Below are positions 45,709-54,816 of a stretch of 64,000 bases of DNA, piece after piece. This stretch comes from Candidatus Hydrogenedentota bacterium (lineage in GTDB: Bacteria; Hydrogenedentota; Hydrogenedentia; Hydrogenedentales; SLHB01). The stretch covers positions 1 through 64,000 of the forward strand of contig JADLGB010000101.1 of assembly GCA_020849535.1 (NCBI GenBank), given 5' to 3'. A program made the translations under genes and the position numbers. How positions within the stretch are numbered: position 1 is the first letter of the stretch; each line of letters opens with the position of its first letter. The notes beneath the pieces are model-generated. The model had not been told where the DNA came from, did not search any database, and saw only the letters and a program-made list of their open reading frames with translations.

Positions 45709-46265
45709 TCGTGCGCCACTTTCTGCTGGATGTGCACGAAGCGAACTCTTTTGTGGTGGCGTGTGAGGAAACGCGGGAAGCCCTCCTTGTCGACGCCGGC
45801 GCGTTTGATACGGACGTCGAGGCATTTCTGCGTGGCGAAGGACTCCGCCTCGTCAAAGTCTTCATCACGCACGATCACTTTGACCATACCGGCGGTCTTG
45901 CCGAATATGTTAGCCGTTTTGATGCCGAGGTGCTTTGTGGACTCGCCCAAGTGGCCGGATGCAAAGCGACGCGCGTCAAACACGGCGACCACGTGGAAGT
46001 GGGACGTCTGCAAGGTACGGTATTGGAAACACCCGGCCACACGCCTGAAGGGCTGAGCCTGGCCTTTCCCGGCCATGTCTTCACCGGAGATGCATTGTTC
46101 GCCGGGTCGGTCGGCGGGACGAGTTCCGAACGCGACCGGCTGCGTCAGCTCGACGCCATCCGCAAGCACATCTTCACGCTTCCTCCGCAGACTGAGATAC
46201 ACGTGGGACATGGCCCATCAAGCACCGTGGCCATCGAGAGCCGGTTCAACCCCTTCTTCGTGTGA
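45705..46265 (+). CDS. Metallo-beta-lactamase-fold hydrolase (glyoxalase II-like)
   Basis: This 186-residue protein has the metal-binding motif [10 protein letters not shown] (about residues 54-63), His in TPGHTPEG, Asp in [10 protein letters not shown] and the final His in VGHGPSST. Short members like this are usually thioesterases acting on glutathione or other thiol esters; substrate unassigned. Its ATG overlaps the pentapeptide gene's stop (ATGA). It is convergent with the arg/ton operon, three bases from its end. Confidence 0.92.
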   Translation: MIVRHFLLDVHEANSFVVACEETREALLVDAGAFDTDVEAFLRGEGLRLVKVFITHDHFDHTGGLAEYVSRFDAEVLCGLAQVAGCKATRVKHGDHVEVGRLQGTVLETPGHTPEGLSLAFPGHVFTGDALFAGSVGGTSSERDRLRQLDAIRKHIFTLPPQTEIHVGHGPSSTVAIESRFNPFFV

Positions 46266-46268
46266 GGG

Positions 46269-46637
46269 TCAGCCCCTCCGCGGGCCGCGCCTGCGTTGGT
46301 GGGGGCGCTTGCGGTGCGAAGGATTGCGGCGCGGTTCTTCCTTCTTAGCCTCAGCTTGACTGGCCTGCTTGCCTTGGGTTGTTTTCACAGGTACGAAGCG
46401 CACCTGCTCTTCCGATGCGGAGTTGAAACTCTCGCAACGCGGGCATTGAGACAGCTCATCGTCAGACTCGTCGAGGTACGTATAGCCGCAGAACGTGCAG
46501 CGCCACAGATACTGCTTCCCAAGGAAGCGGTGGGGTCTCCGTACGGTCAGCTCCGTGTAGATCCATCCCGCAATGGCCATCAGCGCGAGCACGCCCGAGT
46601 AGAGGAGCAACGCCCATTTCAGTTCGAGGGCTATCAT
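46269..46637 (-). CDS. Small membrane protein with zinc-ribbon/rubredoxin-like knuckles
   Basis: This 122-residue protein has an N-terminal membrane helix (about residues 8-27), then CTFCGYTY and CPRCESFN knuckles 17 residues apart (a zinc ribbon or rubredoxin-like site), and a strongly basic tail rich in Lys/Arg/His (KRPHQRRRGPRRG). The start at 46637 overlaps the TonB-like stop, so it is the last gene of the arg-exb-ton operon. I do not know a named family; a cytoplasmic nucleic-acid or ribosome contact through the basic tail is only a guess. Confidence 0.75.
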   Translation of the reverse strand: MIALELKWALLLYSGVLALMAIAGWIYTELTVRRPHRFLGKQYLWRCTFCGYTYLDESDDELSQCPRCESFNSASEEQVRFVPVKTTQGKQASQAEAKKEEPRRNPSHRKRPHQRRRGPRRG

Positions 46638-47461
46638 AGGCCTGGGCTCTCGTCTGGAGCGATGAGGAGCGTTCCGTATTGGTCCGACTCGCTGCCGGAT
46701 TCGAGCGGCGCGAAGCGATACTTGATGAGCGCCTTGCCCGCGCTGGCGATGACGCCCTCCTCGTCCTCCACCGGAGTCATGACCTCGATGACCTCGCCTT
46801 CGGCGTTCACCTTGAACATGATGGCGATGGGTTCCGCCAGCGACTTGGGGTCTAGTTTCCACAGCGCATCGATGGGCGGGCTGAAGATCAACTCGCGATT
46901 CACCGGTTCGCCCATCCACTCGACGTAAAGCGCCAGGCCGTCCACCGGGCGGGAGATCGGCGCGTTTTCGCCTTGCTGATCCGTGCCGGTATCGTCGAAA
47001 TCGGCAAGGCGCCGGAGTGCGTCCTGCAATCTGCCCACTTCCGCGCTGAAGCGGGACCATGCATCGGCCGCTCCGCTCATGTCGAATTGTGAGCGGACCT
47101 TCAGGCCTTCCTCGCGCACCTGGAGGCGCTCCAGCTCCGCGATTTCAAGGGTGGGCAAGGTGATCTGAGGAAGTTCCGGACCCAAAGGTTCCGGATTGGA
47201 CAAGGACAGCGACCCCAGTTCCGGGCCGGCCAAGGCGGGCGGTTCAACCGGCCGCAACGTGTCCTCCAGCGATGGCACGCGCAGCAGGTCGCGCGGTCCC
47301 CGAATGACGGACTCGTGCGTGACCGGGTCGACGATGTCAAACGTGTAGTAGTCGCTTTCTTCGACCGGAATCCAAATGTAAATGGAGAACACCGTCACCA
47401 TCGACAAATGGAACAGGGAGGAGATGACCAGCGATATGTTGAAGGTCCTGTCGCGGGCCAT
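46634..47461 (-). CDS. TonB-like energy transducer
   Basis: This 275-residue protein has one N-terminal helix (about 10-28), a Pro/Glu-rich middle, and a C-terminal region with the TonB/TolA-like signature (AIMFKVNAEGEVIEVMTPVEDEEGVIASAGKALIKYRFAP). It sits directly after exbB- and exbD-like genes, so it probably couples proton motive force to an outer membrane process. Sequence identity to TonB is low. No TonB-dependent receptor gene is in the window. Confidence 0.75.
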   Translation of the reverse strand: MARDRTFNISLVISSLFHLSMVTVFSIYIWIPVEESDYYTFDIVDPVTHESVIRGPRDLLRVPSLEDTLRPVEPPALAGPELGSLSLSNPEPLGPELPQITLPTLEIAELERLQVREEGLKVRSQFDMSGAADAWSRFSAEVGRLQDALRRLADFDDTGTDQQGENAPISRPVDGLALYVEWMGEPVNRELIFSPPIDALWKLDPKSLAEPIAIMFKVNAEGEVIEVMTPVEDEEGVIASAGKALIKYRFAPLESGSESDQYGTLLIAPDESPGL

Positions 47462-47471
47462 GATCGGGGAC

Positions 47472-47918
47472 TCACTTTTCGTCTGAGGGCGGTTCCGCGG
47501 CTATACCATAGCGTTCCACGCCGACGCTGGTCGCAATTCCCAAGACGCGAACCAAGCGCCCCGTTTCGATGCGAGCATCGGGCCGGATCAGCACCATGGC
47601 CTTGGGATTGGCTGTCATGACCTCCGAGAGTCTGGTGGAGAGGTTTCCCCAGTCCAGGATCTCCTCGTTGTCGAGATAGACGCGGCCTTCGCCGTCCGGC
47701 CCGCCCTCGCCGAATTGCAGCGTGATGGAGACGTCCTTCTGCTCCAGCGATTCGGATCCTTCGGCAACCGGAGTTTCGATCTGAATGGAACTCTGCACCA
47801 CGAACGTGGACGACAACATGAAGAAGATGATCAGGTTGAACACCACGTCAATCAGCGGCGTCAGGTCGAGACTCGCTCGCACCTTCCGTTTCTCTTCGAC
47901 AGCGGGACGGAACTTCAT
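47472..47918 (-). CDS. ExbD/TolR family biopolymer transport protein
   Basis: This 148-residue protein has one membrane helix with the conserved aspartate (LTPLIDVVFNLIIFFML, Asp near residue 23) and a periplasmic domain. It is the stator partner of the ExbB-like protein encoded 15 bases upstream. It fits either ExbD or TolR; the following TonB-like gene favours ExbD. Confidence 0.92.
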   Translation of the reverse strand: MKFRPAVEEKRKVRASLDLTPLIDVVFNLIIFFMLSSTFVVQSSIQIETPVAEGSESLEQKDVSITLQFGEGGPDGEGRVYLDNEEILDWGNLSTRLSEVMTANPKAMVLIRPDARIETGRLVRVLGIATSVGVERYGIAAEPPSDEK

Positions 47919-47933
47919 AGCTTCGGCTCCACC

Positions 47934-48581
47934 CTAGATTTCGCGTTCGCCGCGGTGTTTGGTCAGGAGTTCCACCAACTCCGAGGAACTGATCTCCATC
48001 TCGAGGATCATATTCTCTACGCGGGTCACGAAGTAATTGTAGACCACCAGCGCGGGAATGGCGACGGTCAATCCTGCCGCGGTTGTGATCAGCGCGTTGC
48101 CGATACCCTCTGCGAGATCTGACGGATTCACCTGCCCCTGCTTGTGCTGGATGGTGGCAAAGCACTTAATCATCCCTTGCACGGTACCCAGGAGACCCAA
48201 CAGTGGGGCTACGTTCGCGCACGTCGCCAAGGCCGACATATAGCGTTCCAGGCGGGGAATCTCGAGATGCCCCGCGTCTTCAATCGCTTCCCGGATGTCT
48301 TCCTTGCTGCGATTGTGCTTTAACACGCCGGCCTTCATGATGCGCGCGACGGGCGCGTCCGTCTCATCGCAGATGGTGACGGCCTCCTGAATCCGGTTCT
48401 GGCGGAGTACCGTGCGCATCGCGTCCATAAACTCGCGCGTGTCGATGGTCGCGCGGCGCAGCGTCCAGAAGCGCTCAAACGCGATAGCGAGGGCGATGAT
48501 CGAGCACACAATGATGGGATACATCAACACGCCGCCTTCTTGGATGATGTTCATCATGCGGCCGAGAATGGGGTCGTTCAC
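47934..48581 (-). CDS. ExbB/TolQ family proton channel protein
   Basis: This 215-residue protein has three membrane segments (about 14-35, 110-130, 150-172). The conserved stretch ANVAPLLGLLGTVQGMIKCF marks the family, and ALITTAAGLTVAIPALVVYN is the third helix. The GTG start at 48581 is supported by the family N-terminus. It is 109 bases downstream of argB; that gap could hold a promoter, but I see none, so the arg genes may extend into this set. Confidence 0.93.
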   Translation of the reverse strand: MNDPILGRMMNIIQEGGVLMYPIIVCSIIALAIAFERFWTLRRATIDTREFMDAMRTVLRQNRIQEAVTICDETDAPVARIMKAGVLKHNRSKEDIREAIEDAGHLEIPRLERYMSALATCANVAPLLGLLGTVQGMIKCFATIQHKQGQVNPSDLAEGIGNALITTAAGLTVAIPALVVYNYFVTRVENMILEMEISSSELVELLTKHRGEREI

Positions 48582-48690
48582 GGATGTAGTGCCTCCAACC
48601 TGAAATGGTTTTCACCGGACAGCGCGCTGCGCGCATCGTGCCGCGGGGTCTACTCGCCTCCACGGCAATTTCGCCCGGCAGATCCGGGAA

Positions 48691-49563
48691 TCAGTGTGTC
48701 ACCAGCGTTCCCATGCCCTTGTCGGTGAAGATCTCGAGCAAGAGGGAGTGGGGGACACGGCCATCGATAATGTGAGTCTTGACCACGCCGTAGTCGAGGG
48801 CTTTCAAACAGGCCTCGACCTTGGGAATCATGCCCCCCGCGATAACGCCTTTGCGAGTCAGTTCGATGATCTCCTTGTGGCAAAGCTGATGGATCAGCGA
48901 ACTCGGATCGCTTGGATCGCGAAGCAGGCCGGGCGTATCCGTCAGGAATACCAGCTTCTCCGCCTGCAATGCGGCCGCGATCTCGCCCGCCGCAGTGTCT
49001 GCGTTTACGTTCCACGTGTGCCCTTGCGCGTCGGTCGCAATTGGCGCAATCACGGGGATCATGCCCGCATCACACAAAACATTGATGATTTTATAATGAA
49101 CGCCGGTGATCTCTCCCACGAACCCGAGATCGCTCCCGTCCTCTGTCTTGATCTTGCGCGCGTGCAAAAGGTTCCCGTCCTTGCCCGACAGGCCCACGGG
49201 GTTTCCTCCCGCCTTGCTGATGAGCGTCACGATTTCCTTGTTGATTCGGCCAGCGAGGACCATCTCGACGACGCCAATGGTCTCTTCGTCAGTGACGCGC
49301 AGGCCGTTCTGGAACTTGGCCTCGACCCCCAACCGGCTCAGCGTCCGATTGATCTCCGGTCCGCCCCCGTGCACCAGCACCGGATTCATCCCCACGTATT
49401 TCATGAGGACGATATCTTCGGTGGTGCTGCGGCGGAGACTCGGGTTTTCCATCGCGGCCCCGCCGTACTTGATGACGACGGTTTTCCCCTCAAACTCCCG
49501 GATATACGGGAGGGCCTCCACCAGTACGGCGGCTTTCTGGATGAATTCCTCGAAGGCCTTCAA
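48691..49563 (-). CDS. argB: Acetylglutamate kinase
   Basis: This 290-residue amino-acid kinase-fold enzyme phosphorylates N-acetylglutamate, the second step of arginine synthesis. Motifs include VVIKYGGAAM (about 29-38), VLVHGGGPEI (about 62-71) and NVNADTAAGEIA near 180. It starts with TTG at 49563, seven bases after GAGGAG; no ATG is available at a sensible place. It is third in argC-argJ-argB order. Confidence 0.96.
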   Translation of the reverse strand: MKAFEEFIQKAAVLVEALPYIREFEGKTVVIKYGGAAMENPSLRRSTTEDIVLMKYVGMNPVLVHGGGPEINRTLSRLGVEAKFQNGLRVTDEETIGVVEMVLAGRINKEIVTLISKAGGNPVGLSGKDGNLLHARKIKTEDGSDLGFVGEITGVHYKIINVLCDAGMIPVIAPIATDAQGHTWNVNADTAAGEIAAALQAEKLVFLTDTPGLLRDPSDPSSLIHQLCHKEIIELTRKGVIAGGMIPKVEACLKALDYGVVKTHIIDGRVPHSLLLEIFTDKGMGTLVTH

Positions 49564-49596
49564 TGGCGTCTCCTCAATCGGTCAGCGGGACCGCAC

Positions 49597-50802
49597 TCAC
49601 GAACGGTAATCCGCGTTGATATGCACGTACTTGTCGCTGAGGTCGCAGGTCCAGAAGACCGCGTTGCCCGGGCCGTCGCCCACCTTTATGCGTATTCTAA
49701 ACTCGGGCCGCTTCATCACCGAGGCGGCGTCTTCCTCGCGGTACCCCGTGGACGTTCCTTCCGCAACGAGTTGCACGTCGCCCAGCCACAGGGTTAACTG
49801 CGCGGGATCGAAATCGACACCCGCGTATCCCACCGCACAAGCGATGCGCCCCCAGTTGGGGTCTTGCCCAAAGAACGCGGTCTTGCACAATTGCGATTGC
49901 GCCACGGCCCGCGCGATGGTTCTCGCGTGTTCGTCCGTTGCGGTCCCGGAGACGGAGATTTCCACAAACTTGGTGGCGCCTTCGCCGTCCTTCACCAGTT
50001 CGCGGGCCATCACGATGCACAAGCTCTTCAGCGCCTCGGCAAACACTGCAAACTCCGGCGAGCCCGGTTTAATCTGTCCCACACCCGCCTGGCCATTGGC
50101 CAGACACAACACGCAATCGCTCGTGCTCATGTCGTTGTCGATGCAGATGCGATTGAAGGAGGCCTCCACGGCATCCCGCAGTGCTTCCTGCAGTGGGGCC
50201 GCAGCGACCGCCGCGTCCGTCGTGATCGCGCATATCATAGTTGCCATGTCCGGCGCGATCATGCCGGATCCCTTCGCAATCGCGCCCAGCCGCACCACGT
50301 GCGAACCTAGCGTCACCTCGAGGGCACGCTCCTTTGGCACCGTGTCGGTGGTCATGATCGCGGCGGCGGCATCAGAGCTTCCATCCTTCGACAGGGATTC
50401 CAAACAACCCCGGACTCCCACGGCGATTCTGTCCATCGGGAGTGGAACGCCGATGACGCCAGTGCTGCAAATGCAAATCTCCTTGGCAGGCGCCTGAAGG
50501 CCTTCTGCAACAAGGTCGGCCGTCGAGCACACATCGGCCACACCCCGCTCGCCGGTCGCGGCGTTGGCATTGCCGCTATTGATGAAGACCGCCTGTGCCT
50601 TGCCGGATGCGCACACAATCCCATTCCATACGACGGGCGGCGCCTTCATTAGGTTCTTGGTGAACATCCCCGCCACGGTGGCCGGCACGTCGCTGGCCAC
50701 GAGGGCGCAGTCCCTCTTCGTGCTGCCGGGCTTGATGCCCGCGGCCACACCCGACGCCCTGAATCCCTTTGGGGCCGTTACGCCCCCATCGATGAAGTTC
50801 AT
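49597..50802 (-). CDS. argJ: Bifunctional ornithine acetyltransferase/N-acetylglutamate synthase
   Basis: This 401-residue protein recycles the acetyl group in arginine synthesis. The self-cleavage site is visible as KGSGMIAPDMATM, with the nucleophilic Thr in ATM (about residue 189) giving alpha and beta chains. The ATG at 50802 overlaps the argC stop as ATGA; a longer frame to 50865 would run into argC. Whether it makes acetylglutamate from acetyl-CoA as well cannot be told. Confidence 0.96.
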   Translation of the reverse strand: MNFIDGGVTAPKGFRASGVAAGIKPGSTKRDCALVASDVPATVAGMFTKNLMKAPPVVWNGIVCASGKAQAVFINSGNANAATGERGVADVCSTADLVAEGLQAPAKEICICSTGVIGVPLPMDRIAVGVRGCLESLSKDGSSDAAAAIMTTDTVPKERALEVTLGSHVVRLGAIAKGSGMIAPDMATMICAITTDAAVAAAPLQEALRDAVEASFNRICIDNDMSTSDCVLCLANGQAGVGQIKPGSPEFAVFAEALKSLCIVMARELVKDGEGATKFVEISVSGTATDEHARTIARAVAQSQLCKTAFFGQDPNWGRIACAVGYAGVDFDPAQLTLWLGDVQLVAEGTSTGYREEDAASVMKRPEFRIRIKVGDGPGNAVFWTCDLSDKYVHINADYRS

Positions 50803-51812
50803 GGCGCCATCCCTCCATAGAGCAAGCCCGCCGTTTCCTCCAGGCCGAACATGATGTTCAGGCACTGGACGCCCATGCCCGCGGTGCCGCCCATCAGGTT
50901 GTCGATGGCACTCACGAGCAGCAGGTTGCCGGTGCGCTCGTCCATGGCCCAGCCAATATCGCAGAAGTTCGACGCGCGCACATTCTTGACCTCCGGCAGC
51001 TCGCCCGAAGGCAACACGCGTACGAACGGCTCGGCTTCGTAACAGCGGTAGGCCGCCGCCGGGTCCACGGCCGCGTCAGGCCGGAAGGTGATCGTCGTCA
51101 GGATGCCACGTGTCAACGGCGCCACGTGCGGCGTGAATTGGACCATGGCCCGGTGGCCGATCTCCTGCTCGATTTCGGGGATGTGCTGGTGCACGCCCAA
51201 CTTGTAGGCCTTCAGATTTTCGTTCATTTCCGGGAAGTGGTACGCCTCGTTCAAGGTGCGTCCCGCGCCGGAAATGCCGGATATGGAATCGATGACGATG
51301 GGAATCGATGTGCTTACGTGGTCGAGCAGCGGCCGCAGCGGGAAAATCGCGCTGATGGGATAGCATCCAGGCACGGACACAAGTTGCGTAGTTTTGAGCT
51401 TGATCCGGTAAAACGGTGGCAGCCCGTACACGCATTCGGGCAGCAGATGGGTAGCCGTATGCTCGGTCTTATAGTATTTGGCGAACGCCGTTGGATCCTT
51501 CAGGCGAAAATCGCCGCCCAAATCCAGCACGCGCGCCCCCGCCTCTCGCAAGTCCGCGCCGATTCTCATGGATTCCCGGCCGGGCACGGCGATGAAGACC
51601 GCGTCGCATTTGTCCGTCAACGCCTTCGCGTCAAACGATTCAAACACCACGTCGCTGAGCTTGCGGAAGGCCGGCATGACCGACTCGAGCCGTTCTCCCG
51701 CGGCGCTTGTCGAGGCCGCGGCCACCAGCTTGGCGTCCGGGTGCAGGGCCAGCAGCCGGATGAGTTCCCGTCCGCCATAACCCGTGGCTCCTACTATACC
51801 TACGCGTATCAA
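50799..51812 (-). CDS. argC: N-acetyl-gamma-glutamyl-phosphate reductase
   Basis: This 337-residue NADPH-dependent reductase catalyses the third step of arginine synthesis. It has the Rossmann motif VGIVGATGYGG (about 4-14) and the catalytic Cys in VPGCYP (about 147). The start is a TTG at 51812, six bases after AGGAGG, with no nearby ATG. A sigma70 promoter sits about 25-50 bases upstream. It is the first gene of the minus-strand operon. Confidence 0.96.
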   Translation of the reverse strand: MIRVGIVGATGYGGRELIRLLALHPDAKLVAAASTSAAGERLESVMPAFRKLSDVVFESFDAKALTDKCDAVFIAVPGRESMRIGADLREAGARVLDLGGDFRLKDPTAFAKYYKTEHTATHLLPECVYGLPPFYRIKLKTTQLVSVPGCYPISAIFPLRPLLDHVSTSIPIVIDSISGISGAGRTLNEAYHFPEMNENLKAYKLGVHQHIPEIEQEIGHRAMVQFTPHVAPLTRGILTTITFRPDAAVDPAAAYRCYEAEPFVRVLPSGELPEVKNVRASNFCDIGWAMDERTGNLLLVSAIDNLMGGTAGMGVQCLNIMFGLEETAGLLYGGMAP

Positions 51813-51835
51813 GGCTTCCTCCTGAATAAACGGCG

Positions 51836-51864
51836 ATTATAGTCCGCATGGCTTTCTCATGCAA
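51836..51864 (-). promoter_or_regulatory. Sigma70 promoter of the argCJB operon
   Basis: Read on the minus strand, TTGCAT (51864-51859), 17 bases, then the consensus TATAAT (51841-51836). I see no obvious ARG box. The rest of the divergent gap up to 52018 shows no clear plus-strand promoter. Confidence 0.6.
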
Positions 51865-52018
51865 ACGAACCTTTTTATGCCGCACGCCGCATGCGCATTC
51901 CTTTCAGATCGCGGGACCCATCGTCCGTTAGAAATCAGGACGCTGGCGGCGTACACTGGGGGTCCGGCCGCTGTGCCGGGCAATGCAGTGCCGCGCGTGC
52001 GCGGAAAGAGAGGGAGAG

Positions 52019-53398
52019 ATGATGTCTGGTAGGGTGCTGGCAATCGCGATCATTCTTGGTGCGGGGTTGAATACTATGGGCGGAACGGCATTTGCGCAAG
52101 AGCGCCAGATTACGCACGCGCCGCGGAATCACAATCTCGACAACAACGACAACTTCTCGTCCGACGGGCGCTTCCTCTGTTACGACACGCGCGAGACGGT
52201 CGGCCCGGGCATCAACAACAGTCTGTCCATCGAAAAGGTGGAGATTGCTACGGAAAAGGAAATCGTGCTGTACGCGCCCGAGGCCGTCACGGGTGAGAAT
52301 TCCGCTCCGGGCGTGGGTGCTTGCTCCTTCTCCCCGGTTGCGGATCGGGTCGCGTTCATCCATGGGCCTTTACTGAGCGAGGTGAAGGAACGCGGCTACT
52401 ACGGCAAGCCGAATCGCAACGGGGCAGAAGTGCTCGCCGATGGCAGCCAGGCTCTTTCGTGGTTGGATTTCCGCGATGTCGCCAAGGACCGGGACACCCT
52501 GCCGGGCGCCCACCGCGGCGGCACGCATCGTCACGAGTACACCTTGGACGGCAAGCGCATCGGGTTTACCTACGACGATTTCCTCCTGCCTGAGTATGAC
52601 AGGACAATTGGATACATGGAACCGAGCGAGAAGGCCCCCGGCAACGCCACGCATTTCTTCGCGATCCTGGTTCCGGTCGCCCCTATGGGGAAGTCCAAGG
52701 CCGGCGAACTGGAGAAGGCCGCGGGAGATTCCTGGGTTGGCAGGGAGGGCCTGATGCGCGCCTTCATTGGCAAGGTCCGCGCCGCGGATGGCGCGGCCTA
52801 CGAGGAATCGCTTTATGTGGTGGACGTTCCCCGAAGTGTGGATATCACCACGGCGGATGCCGGTTCGGCGACGCGTTATCCCCAGCCGCCCAAGGGCGTG
52901 AAGGTCCGCCGCCTCACCCAAGGCAACGCGGGTGGTATCGTGCGTGGTAGCGTGCAGGGCGACCGCATCGCCTACTACGCCAAAGGGTCCAACGGCAAGT
53001 CCCAAATCTTCCTCATTCCCCCCGACGGTTCGGACCAGGCCACGGACCCCGCGAAGCGGCCTGTGCAAGCCACGGACCTTCCCGAGGGCGCGGGTAGCTG
53101 CGTGCGGTGGCATCCCTCAGGCAACTCGATCGCGTTCCTGTATCAGGGTGGAATCGCGGTGACCTGTGTGAAGCCGGGCCCGAAGTTCGGGAAGACCGTC
53201 TTCGTGACGCCGCGGAATGATGGGCCCGAGCGGCAGGACCTTGTGTGGTCTCCCGATGGCACGATGTTCGCCTTCAGCAAACAGGTGCCGACTCCCGGCG
53301 GCGATGGCAAGCCATTCAAGACCTACAAAGGCGAAGACCCCGTTCAGATCTACGTAGTTCCGTTCTCCGATGGCGATGGCATCGCGGATGGCGCGTAG
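52019..53398 (+). CDS. DUF3748 family exported beta-propeller protein
   Basis: This protein of about 459 residues has a signal peptide ending near TAFA-QER and a body of repeated four-stranded blades (FSSDGRFLCYD, FSPVADRVAFIHGP, WHPSGNSIAFL, WSPDGTMFAFS), recognisable as the DUF3748 (E. coli YidR-like) family. Function unknown. ATG at 52019 or 52022 follows AGAGGGAGAG. It is 34 bases upstream of a Gfo/Idh/MocA gene, suggesting an operon for sugar-related metabolism in the periplasm. Confidence 0.85.
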   Translation: MMSGRVLAIAIILGAGLNTMGGTAFAQERQITHAPRNHNLDNNDNFSSDGRFLCYDTRETVGPGINNSLSIEKVEIATEKEIVLYAPEAVTGENSAPGVGACSFSPVADRVAFIHGPLLSEVKERGYYGKPNRNGAEVLADGSQALSWLDFRDVAKDRDTLPGAHRGGTHRHEYTLDGKRIGFTYDDFLLPEYDRTIGYMEPSEKAPGNATHFFAILVPVAPMGKSKAGELEKAAGDSWVGREGLMRAFIGKVRAADGAAYEESLYVVDVPRSVDITTADAGSATRYPQPPKGVKVRRLTQGNAGGIVRGSVQGDRIAYYAKGSNGKSQIFLIPPDGSDQATDPAKRPVQATDLPEGAGSCVRWHPSGNSIAFLYQGGIAVTCVKPGPKFGKTVFVTPRNDGPERQDLVWSPDGTMFAFSKQVPTPGGDGKPFKTYKGEDPVQIYVVPFSDGDGIADGA

Positions 53399-53432
53399 GC
53401 AGCAGGCATCACGAAAAACGAGGAGAGTCCTC

Positions 53433-54770
53433 ATGAGTTTCATGAACCGGCGAGAGTTTCTGGGAACCGCATCAAAGACCGCCATGGCCGCGAGCCTTGC
53501 GGGCGCATTCTCCGTCAACGCGCAGGGGGCCAACGAGAAGGTCGTGGTCGCCATCATGGGTATCCACGGGCGGGGTAGCTTTCTCGGCCCCGAGTTCGCC
53601 AAGCGCGCGGACGTATCCGTTAAGTACCTCGCCGACCCGGACAGCCGGCTCTTTCCGAGGCGCTCCAAGGAGATTGTGGACGTCTGCGGGGCGGAGCCAC
53701 AGTGCGTGCAGGACTTCCGCCGTGTGTTGGACGATCCGGAAGTCGACGCGATCGTGATGGCCACTCCCAACCACTGGCACGCGCTGGGCACCGTGCTCGC
53801 CTGCCAAGCCGGCAAAGACGTGTTCGTGGAAAAGCCCACCTGCCACAACATCTGGGAAGGCCGGAAGATGATCGAGGCCGCCCGCAAATACAAGCGCGTC
53901 GTGCAGGTCGGCTACCAGAACCGCAGTGCCGAGTATTGCAGACAGGCTCAGGAATACATCAAATCAGGTGCGCTGGGCGATGTCCATTTCATTCGTGTGC
54001 TTAACAGCAAGGTGCGCGGCACGATCGGCAAACGCGACGACGGCACCCCGCCGGAAGGCGTCGATTATGACCTGTGGCTGGGCCCCGCACCGGCGAAGCC
54101 ATTCAACGAGAATCGCTTCCACTACGCGTGGAACTGGTTCTGGGACCTCGGCGCGGGCGACATCGCGAATGACGGTACGCACCAACTCGACATCGCGCGG
54201 TGGATAACGGGCCTCACGTGTCCGAAGTCCGTCTACGCGACGGGCGGCATGCACTTCTTCGATGACGACCAGGAGACGCCCGACACGCATGTCGTCAACT
54301 ACGACTTCGACGGCATCACCATGGTCTTTGAGCAGGTGCTGTGGGCGCCGTACATGAAGAAGACGCCGATGGAGATCCGCGACCTGGATGTTCTCCCGAC
54401 ATGGCCTTTCAGCGGCACGCGGTTCGAGGTGTACGGCACGAAAGAGTTCATGTACTTCGGGCGGCACGGCGGTGGCTGGCAGACTTACAATGAAGCCGGG
54501 GAGATTAGTCGTACGCAACACGGCAACTTTGCCCAGACCGAGCACATCGCAAACTTCATCGATTGCATTCGCTCGCGCGCACTGCCGAACGGGGACATCG
54601 CGGAAGGCCATCTCTCCACGAGCCTGAGTCACTACGGCAATGCGGCATACCGCACTGGGCGTAAGCTCTTCATCGACGCCGAGACAGAGACCTTCATCAA
54701 CGATGACGAAGCCAATGCGATGATCAAACGCGAAGGCCGTGAACCCTGGCGTATGCCGGATCCGGTGTGA
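53433..54770 (+). CDS. Gfo/Idh/MocA oxidoreductase with Tat signal (first)
   Basis: This 445-residue NAD(P)-dependent oxidoreductase begins with a twin-arginine signal (NRREFLGTASKTAMAAS), so it is exported already folded. The nucleotide-binding domain starts near VVVAIMGIHGRGS; the family EKP motif is VEKPTCHN (about 137), and the substrate domain includes WNWFWDLGAGDIANDGTHQLD. The GAGGAG before the ATG at 53433 supports the start. Substrate unknown; exported members are abundant in Planctomycetota-type bacteria. Confidence 0.93.
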   Translation: MSFMNRREFLGTASKTAMAASLAGAFSVNAQGANEKVVVAIMGIHGRGSFLGPEFAKRADVSVKYLADPDSRLFPRRSKEIVDVCGAEPQCVQDFRRVLDDPEVDAIVMATPNHWHALGTVLACQAGKDVFVEKPTCHNIWEGRKMIEAARKYKRVVQVGYQNRSAEYCRQAQEYIKSGALGDVHFIRVLNSKVRGTIGKRDDGTPPEGVDYDLWLGPAPAKPFNENRFHYAWNWFWDLGAGDIANDGTHQLDIARWITGLTCPKSVYATGGMHFFDDDQETPDTHVVNYDFDGITMVFEQVLWAPYMKKTPMEIRDLDVLPTWPFSGTRFEVYGTKEFMYFGRHGGGWQTYNEAGEISRTQHGNFAQTEHIANFIDCIRSRALPNGDIAEGHLSTSLSHYGNAAYRTGRKLFIDAETETFINDDEANAMIKREGREPWRMPDPV

Positions 54771-54816
54771 GGCGTTAGAAGCAAGACTGCGAACCGGCAT
54801 CCCCCAGGGCCACGGT

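Noticed and set aside
51990..52010. Sigma54-like TGG...GC spacing near 51958 before the DUF3748 gene
   Set aside because: Only the GG and GC doublets match; flanking bases are GC-rich and unlike the consensus.
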